Assembly: GCF_029603165.1 (NCBI RefSeq)
Contig: NZ_JAQSVC010000001.1
Location: 434,001 to 498,000 of the forward strand
From: Galbibacter pacificus
Lineage (GTDB): Bacteria > Bacteroidota > Bacteroidia > Flavobacteriales > Flavobacteriaceae
Direction of reading: 5' to 3'
DNA: 64,000 bases
Part shown: positions 58,424 through 64,000 of the stretch, in pieces
How the letters are laid out: every line of letters starts with the position of its first letter
How positions within the stretch are numbered: position 1 is the first letter of the stretch
Notes under the pieces: generated by a model
Seen by the model: only the letters and a program-made list of their open reading frames with translations
Databases searched by the model: none
What the model was told of the DNA's origin: nothing
Program-made: the position numbers and the translations under genes

Positions 58424-60628
58424 TTGATGAAAAGAATTTTGTACTTAATCATTCCCATGTTACTTCTTTTAAATAGAAGTGCTGCACAAGCGGTCGGTTA
58501 CACAAGTTTATTTGAAGAGGTTTTTGAGGGGCCTGACCAAAATAAAGATTACCAAGCGTGGCACATGTCGATGGATCAATGGCGGGAGACGACCAGAAGG
58601 AGTATCGATTATGATTCTTCCCAATATAACAACCGCGAACTGGAGTGGATTAACAGCTCATTTATATATGTCCAAATGATGGCGCATGACCGTTACTTTT
58701 ATGACCCATTGTCCAGTACCTATACCGTAGATCGTTATTTGGAGGATTTAGAGCAGAGATATGGTGGTATTGATGCTGTCCTGATCTGGCCTACCTATCC
58801 GAATATAGGCATAGATAACAGGAATCAGTTTGATCTTCTTCATGATATGCCCGGCGGAATAGAGGGGGTAAAGAAAATGATAGGTGACTTTCATTCAAAA
58901 GGGGTAAAAGTATTTTTTCCAATCATGATATGGGATAATGGTACCCGGAAAATCGACCTGCCAATGGCCCTGGCATTGGTAAAGGAAATGAAGCGCCTAG
59001 GCGCAGATGGATTAAATGGAGATACAATGTTCGGGGTTACACGGGAATTCATGGCCGCAGCGGACAGCCTAGACTATCCACTGATTTTTCAACCGGAACT
59101 CAGCATTGGGAGACCCCAAAAATTTACACAAAAAAAAGAGACAGACACCTTGGAAGGGGACGGGGTTTCCAAATTAAAGCCTATCGAATGGAACCTGTCG
59201 AGCTGGGGTTATTTTTTTCCTTATGAATCCATTACCCCGGGGGTAAGTGTTTATAAATGGTTAGAACCCTCCCATCAGGTTTTTGTTACCAACCGGTGGG
59301 CAAGGGATAAAACGGATGATTTACAGCATGCTTTTTTTAACGGCATAGGCTATAATGCCTGGGAAAATATCTGGGGTGTATGGAATCAGATCACGGAAAG
59401 GGATGCAGCGGCCATTAAAAGGATATCGACTATTTATAGATCATTTCCGCAGATATGGAAGAGTAAACAATGGCGGCCCTATGTCCCGACCCTTCAATCA
59501 CGGGTATATGCTTCGGAATTTCCCGGAAATGACCGGACCATTTATACATTAATTAACCGTGACAGTATACCAAGAGAAGGGGTTCAGCTCGAACTCCCCA
59601 ATAAAATAGGGGCCGTATATTACGATATTTGGAATGGAAAGGTATTGCAACCAGAAAAGAAAGGCAACAAGGTACTTTTGAACTTTCCGATTGAAGCACA
59701 TGGATATGGTGCCGTATTAGAAATTTTAAAGGAAAGTGTCGATGGTACTATTGATAGGTTTTTAAAAAAAATGCATGACTTTTCAAATCGTTCTTTAAGT
59801 TCATTCCCTGGGAAGTGGGGGCCGCTTCCTCAAAAAATGGTGGAGATACAGGGCACCAGCCCCCTATTGGACAAACCGGAAGGAATGATCTATGTTCCCG
59901 AAAACAAACATTATGAATTCATTTCAAACGGTGTCATGATCGAGGGGAATGACCTGCCTACTGCCGTAGGCATCCAACACCCATGGGAAAAACATCCCGC
60001 ACGTTCCCAGCAGCATTTGATGAGCATCAAGGCTTTTTATATCGATAAGTACCCGGTCACCAATGAACAATACAAATCATTTATGGATGCAACCGGATAT
60101 GAACCTGAAGATAAGCATAATTTCTTGAAGGATTGGGATAATGGTACATATCCGGAAGGTTGGGCGAATAAGCCCGTGACCTGGGTATCGATAGAAGATG
60201 CAAGGGCATACGCCAAATGGGCCGGTAAAAGGTTACCTCATGAATGGGAATGGCAATATGCGGCACAAGGTGGTAATAAGGACATATTATACCCATGGGG
60301 GCGTATTATGGATACTACCAGGATACCATCAATTGATTCGACGAGGACCCCCCGTGCGGTAACTGACGTGGATATTTTCCCCCAAGGCGCAAGTTCACTC
60401 GGGATAATGGACCTGATAGGCAATGTTTGGCAATGGACGGACGAATATAGGGATGAACATACACGGGCTGCCGTGTTGAAAGGGGGTGGGTTTTATCGGT
60501 CGGCTACTTCTGATTGGTATTTTCCGCGAGCTTATGAACTTAATAAATACGGTAAATATTTGCTGATGGCCCCCAGTATAGACCGTTCCGCCACTATTGG
60601 GTTCAGATGTGTCGGAGATACACCATGA
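58424..60628 (+). CDS. Glycosidase-like TIM-barrel protein fused to a cysteine-less FGE/sulfatase-modifying-factor fold domain
   Basis: A 734-residue exported protein (signal peptide ends near SAAQA). Residues about 20-450 look like a glycoside hydrolase barrel plus a beta-sandwich: GIDAVLIWPTYPN, KVFFPIMIWDNG, GADGLNGDTMFG and a Glu in FQPELSIG are candidate strand ends and acids, but no CAZy family was recognised. Residues about 485-734 are an FGE-sulfatase (SUMF1-type) domain with YIDKYPVTNEQYKSF, AYAKWAGKRLPHEWEWQYAA, NVWQWT and GFRCVG. The copper-binding cysteine pair of true FGEs is absent; only the Cys in FRCVG remains. It is therefore unlikely to make formylglycine and may be a binding or accessory module. 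Confidence 0.8.
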   Translation: MMKRILYLIIPMLLLLNRSAAQAVGYTSLFEEVFEGPDQNKDYQAWHMSMDQWRETTRRSIDYDSSQYNNRELEWINSSFIYVQMMAHDRYFYDPLSSTYTVDRYLEDLEQRYGGIDAVLIWPTYPNIGIDNRNQFDLLHDMPGGIEGVKKMIGDFHSKGVKVFFPIMIWDNGTRKIDLPMALALVKEMKRLGADGLNGDTMFGVTREFMAAADSLDYPLIFQPELSIGRPQKFTQKKETDTLEGDGVSKLKPIEWNLSSWGYFFPYESITPGVSVYKWLEPSHQVFVTNRWARDKTDDLQHAFFNGIGYNAWENIWGVWNQITERDAAAIKRISTIYRSFPQIWKSKQWRPYVPTLQSRVYASEFPGNDRTIYTLINRDSIPREGVQLELPNKIGAVYYDIWNGKVLQPEKKGNKVLLNFPIEAHGYGAVLEILKESVDGTIDRFLKKMHDFSNRSLSSFPGKWGPLPQKMVEIQGTSPLLDKPEGMIYVPENKHYEFISNGVMIEGNDLPTAVGIQHPWEKHPARSQQHLMSIKAFYIDKYPVTNEQYKSFMDATGYEPEDKHNFLKDWDNGTYPEGWANKPVTWVSIEDARAYAKWAGKRLPHEWEWQYAAQGGNKDILYPWGRIMDTTRIPSIDSTRTPRAVTDVDIFPQGASSLGIMDLIGNVWQWTDEYRDEHTRAAVLKGGGFYRSATSDWYFPRAYELNKYGKYLLMAPSIDRSATIGFRCVGDTP

Positions 60629-60673
60629 CCATGGAGGCGGCCCTGAACCGGAGCTTTATTTTTTAACAGATAG

Positions 60674-60687
60674 AACAAACGTTTGTT
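60674..60687. promoter_or_regulatory. LacI operator O4 upstream of susC
   Basis: AACAAACGTTTGTT is a perfect 14-base palindrome with the same core as O2 and O3, 117 bases before the SusC start. It puts the transporter genes under the same repressor even if they have their own promoter. Confidence 0.7.
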
Positions 60688-60803
60688 TTGTATAAGGACA
60701 ATTGTAAAAATAATACCAGATCAAATAACTAATTAGCGAAACACGCAATCAAATTCCTTGATGAAAAGATCGGAAGGCGAATTAACCAAAAACCAAGCAA
60801 ATT

Positions 60804-63800
60804 ATGAAAAATACTTTTTACGCAAAGGGGTACTATTTGAAGGTTATACCAAAAATTTGGTTCTTATCATGTATACTAATGATGGGGACTTACCATTCGG
60901 CCAATGCACATAGGCCTATTGATACCGTTCGGATGGACCAAAATAAAGACATATACCAACAGTCCGTAACCGGTATCGTTACGGATGAGCAGGGCGTTCC
61001 GTTACCGGGAGCCAATATTGTGGAAAAAGGTACCAGTAATGGGGTAACAGCTGATTTCGATGGAAATTTCTCGATAGATATTTCTAATGGGAATGCAGTT
61101 TTGATTGTTTCCTATATTGGATTTGAAACACAGGAGGTTGCCGTTGATGGACAAGCAAACCTTGAAATACTTCTAAAGGAGAATGCTGCAAAGCTTGATG
61201 AGGTAGTGGTAATCGGTTATGGAACACAAAAGAAGGTCAGCCTAACCAGTGCGGTTGGTACGGTAGACGGGGAAACTTTGGAAAAAAGAACTGTAAAGAA
61301 CGTGCAGCAATCGCTTCAGGGAAATGTATCCGGATTGACAATCCAGGATCAGGGAGGGGCGCCGGGGACCTCTAGAATGACAATGAGGATAAGGGGAGTA
61401 ACGACTTTGAGCAACAATGATCCCTTGGTTATTGTTGACGGGATTGAGCAGGACCTTACCTATCTAAACCCAAATGATATTGAATCCGTATCCGTACTTA
61501 AGGATGCCTCTTCAACGGCTATCTACGGATCAAGAGCCTCTAATGGGGTCGTGCTTGTAACGACAAAACGGGCAAAGGAAGGCAAATTGAATGTTTCATG
61601 GAATTCCTACTATGCCATACAGAAATCCAATAATCAACCTGAACATATGGGCCTTGAAGATTATATGCGGATGCAGAATGTGGCATGGACCAATTCGTCG
61701 GGGAGCCCGATTTATACAGAAGAATACATTCAGGAATATATCCATGCAACGGACCGTCTTAAATACCCGCTCCCCAATACATGGTTTAAGGAAGTTTTGC
61801 ACCCTGCACCTCAAACGAGTAAGGCCTTATCCATATCGGGAGGAACCGAAAATATCAAATCGCTGGTAAGCCTCCGACATTTGGACCAAGAAGGAATTAT
61901 ACCCAATTCGGACTCGAAAATTTCGGAATTACGCATGAACACCGATTTTAAACTAAGCCCTAAATTGAACTTTTCTGCTGATTTCAATTACAGGCACCAA
62001 AGCGCTACAAACCCATTGGATGTAGACCATGTAATCAATGGAATGTTGCAAAACTCCCAATGGACGGTTCCGGTTTATCCTGACGGGACTTATGGAGTCT
62101 CTGCCGATGGTTCCAGCCCCTTGGTAAGGGCAAATCTTGACGGAACGGCCAAGGATTACCAAGATTATTTCTTGGGAAATTTAAAGGGCATATGGGAAAT
62201 TGTGGGAGGCTTGAAGTTTACCTTACAGTACAGTCTTCGTGCCACGTTTGATAAAAGCAAGGATTTTTCAAACAAATATCAGGTACTGGACTATTATGAC
62301 CCAGGTAAAGTATTGGTCAATAAGCCCATCAATAGTTTAACGGAAGGAAGGTCCGATATGCGGGAGACAACGCTGAACGGGCTTCTTAACTATACCAAAA
62401 CCTTTGGGAACCATGATTTTAATGTGCTATTGGGGTATTCGGAAATTGAGAACAAGGCCTCTAATTTATCTGCCTATCGTCAGGAATTTTACAGCAATGA
62501 TATTCAATCGATTTCGCAAGGGGCCAATGATGGGACAAAAGATAATTCGGGTATTGATGTGGAATGGAGTTTACGTTCTTATTTTGGTAGGCTAAACTAT
62601 TCTTATATGAATAAGTATCTTTTTGAAGCCAATGTCCGGTATGATGGATCTTCACGTTTTGCAAAGGGCAATCAATACAGTACCTTTCCATCCTTTTCTA
62701 CGGGTTGGAGACTATCTGAGGAGAATTTTTGGAGCGGTTTAAAAAATACGTTCAATGAATTTAAACTAAGGGGTTCTTATGGTAAATCCGGAAACCAGGC
62801 GGTCGATCCCTATAGTTTCCTGGCGACATATAATTTACAGAGCTATTCATTTGGAGAGAACCCTGCCGTTGGCTATAGGCAAACAGATTTGGCCAATAGG
62901 GATATTTCTTGGGAAACAACTACACAGACCGATGTGGGACTGGATTTGCAAATGCTGACAAATAGGATTACGCTATCAGTTGACTACTATCACAAAAAGA
63001 CAGAAGATATATTGTTGGAAGTTCCGGTACCGGCAACATTGGGACTGTATGCCTCGGCACAAAATATAGGCAGGGTGGACAATAAGGGATGGGAATTTAC
63101 CCTGGGCCTACGAAACAGTTTTAATGAATTTAATATAAACAGCAATTTTAATTTTTCAATCAATAACAACGAGGTAATTGATTTGGGGGGGACCGGCCCC
63201 TATATATATGGACTGTATGAAGGAAACGCATATCTAGGGGGTGCTAATGAATCCAGAGTGACTACCAGGGTAGGCCTTCCGATCCATTCATGGTGGGGGT
63301 ATAAAACCGATGGATATTTTCAAACCCAGGAAGAAGTCGCCAATTATCCCACTATTATAAGTGATGCCCAACCGGGGGATGTTAAGTTCCTTGACGAGAA
63401 CGGAGATGGAAAGATCACACCGGACGATATGGTTAATTTGGGACAGAGTTTTCCAAAATACAATTTCGGTGCCAATTTTGATTTCTCATATAAGGCATTC
63501 GCTTTAAATATCCAGTTACAGGGAGCAGCGGGCTATAAAGCCCGTGTTGGGGGAGCTTTGGCTGAAATGGGGATATGGGGAGGATTTACCCATAAGGTAA
63601 CCGGGGATTACTGGACCCCCGACAATCCGGATGCGCGATTCCCCAGACCGCTAAAATTTGACCTTAGGAATATAATAATGGCAGATAGGGACCTGCTGGA
63701 CGGAGCATACCTGCGGGTGAAAAACGTACAGTTGTCCTATAAATTGCCTGTAGCCTTCACAAGTGTATTGGGCATAAGGGATGCCAGTTTATACGTCTCG

Positions 63801-63929
63801 ACAACCAACCTGTTGACCTTCGCCGCTTTAAATGATTTTGATGTGGATCCTGAAGAAGTTATAGGTGGACGTGCCGAACGTTATCCACAGACTTCATTGA
63901 CTACCTTGGGTGTGAACATTAATTTTTAG
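60804..63929 (+). CDS. SusC/RagA-family TonB-dependent receptor
   Basis: A 1041-residue importer. The signal peptide ends near SANAH, then come a short linker, CarboxypepD_reg-like domain (GIVTDEQGVPLPGANI), TonB-box region (DEVVVIGYGTQKKVS), plug (SVSVLKDASSTAIYGSRASNG) and barrel ending in TTLGVNINF. It resembles the STN-type SusC at 26100-29456 over nearly the whole plug and barrel but has no STN domain. Control here is by the LacI-type sites instead. A SusD start follows 33 bases downstream. Confidence 0.95.
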   Translation: MKNTFYAKGYYLKVIPKIWFLSCILMMGTYHSANAHRPIDTVRMDQNKDIYQQSVTGIVTDEQGVPLPGANIVEKGTSNGVTADFDGNFSIDISNGNAVLIVSYIGFETQEVAVDGQANLEILLKENAAKLDEVVVIGYGTQKKVSLTSAVGTVDGETLEKRTVKNVQQSLQGNVSGLTIQDQGGAPGTSRMTMRIRGVTTLSNNDPLVIVDGIEQDLTYLNPNDIESVSVLKDASSTAIYGSRASNGVVLVTTKRAKEGKLNVSWNSYYAIQKSNNQPEHMGLEDYMRMQNVAWTNSSGSPIYTEEYIQEYIHATDRLKYPLPNTWFKEVLHPAPQTSKALSISGGTENIKSLVSLRHLDQEGIIPNSDSKISELRMNTDFKLSPKLNFSADFNYRHQSATNPLDVDHVINGMLQNSQWTVPVYPDGTYGVSADGSSPLVRANLDGTAKDYQDYFLGNLKGIWEIVGGLKFTLQYSLRATFDKSKDFSNKYQVLDYYDPGKVLVNKPINSLTEGRSDMRETTLNGLLNYTKTFGNHDFNVLLGYSEIENKASNLSAYRQEFYSNDIQSISQGANDGTKDNSGIDVEWSLRSYFGRLNYSYMNKYLFEANVRYDGSSRFAKGNQYSTFPSFSTGWRLSEENFWSGLKNTFNEFKLRGSYGKSGNQAVDPYSFLATYNLQSYSFGENPAVGYRQTDLANRDISWETTTQTDVGLDLQMLTNRITLSVDYYHKKTEDILLEVPVPATLGLYASAQNIGRVDNKGWEFTLGLRNSFNEFNINSNFNFSINNNEVIDLGGTGPYIYGLYEGNAYLGGANESRVTTRVGLPIHSWWGYKTDGYFQTQEEVANYPTIISDAQPGDVKFLDENGDGKITPDDMVNLGQSFPKYNFGANFDFSYKAFALNIQLQGAAGYKARVGGALAEMGIWGGFTHKVTGDYWTPDNPDARFPRPLKFDLRNIIMADRDLLDGAYLRVKNVQLSYKLPVAFTSVLGIRDASLYVSTTNLLTFAALNDFDVDPEEVIGGRAERYPQTSLTTLGVNINF

Positions 63930-63961
63930 AGAATATTGAAAAAAACATAAACTTTACAAAA

Positions 63962-64000
63962 ATGAAAAACTTAAAATATTTCATACTGATAACCTTTATA
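63962..64000 (+). CDS. SusD-type lipoprotein, first 13 codons (3' partial)
   Basis: ATG at 63962 opens a frame reading MKNLKYFILITFI at the window edge, the start of a signal peptide. Position directly after SusC predicts SusD; the sequence seen is too short to prove it. Confidence 0.6.
   Translation, partial: MKNLKYFILITFI

Noticed and set aside
58424-60628. The FGE-fold domain as maturase of the sulfatase at 31222-33249
   Set aside because: The copper-binding cysteine pair required for formylglycine formation is absent and the protein is exported as a glycosidase fusion.

Overview
The window is chromosomal DNA of a Bacteroidota bacterium, most likely a (probably marine) member of the Flavobacteriaceae. 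The evidence is three complete SusC/SusD pairs plus a fourth SusC whose SusD is cut by the window edge, an ECF sigma/FecR pair, a type IX secretion C-terminal sorting domain, Bacteroidota-style promoters (-33 TTTG, -7 TAnnTTTG), almost no Shine-Dalgarno sequences, and low GC. It is mostly polysaccharide-utilisation loci (PULs) and related scavenging operons laid end to end.

1-10115: a sialoglycan operon on the + strand. It has a 5'-truncated fusion of a NanM-like Kelch epimerase with a sodium:solute symporter, two secreted sialidases, a PKD/LamG surface glycan-binding lipoprotein, and a GH2 beta-galactosidase. 10349-12049: a DeoR/GlpR-type repressor and a secreted SGNH esterase.

12078-23909: an unusual divergent locus for glycerol phosphodiesters. 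On the - strand lie SusC, SusD, a GDPD lipoprotein and a periplasmic HAD phosphatase. On the + strand lie glpD, glpK, glpF and a phospholipase-D-like lipoprotein. Together they could capture a glycerophosphodiester, release glycerol in the periplasm, and import and oxidise it to dihydroxyacetone phosphate. This is the best candidate for an undescribed system here.

24252-33249: ECF sigma, FecR, STN-type SusC, SusD and a sulfatase, a trans-envelope-signalled PUL for a sulfated glycan. 33396-44954: a DUF6377-type membrane regulator divergent from a PUL with two small secreted proteins, SusC/SusD, a GH71/GH99-related enzyme and an inverting-type GH97 enzyme, closed by a terminator. 45168-47754: a Tat/lipoprotein xylose-isomerase-like protein and a GH20 hexosaminidase.

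47954-57080: accessory region starting at tRNA-Arg(ACG). It holds an ISAon1-like transposase remnant wedged between two truncated genes, an AbiE-type toxin-antitoxin operon with its own operator and terminator, a three-gene secreted/T9SS cassette, a divergent XRE-like regulator and a small membrane/lipoprotein operon, and a decayed coding fragment.

57081-64000: a LacI repressor, a glycosidase-like protein fused to a cysteine-less FGE-fold domain, a SusC and the first codons of a SusD. Four AAACGTTT-centred operators tie these genes into one regulon, and one of them covers the -33 box of the glycosidase promoter.
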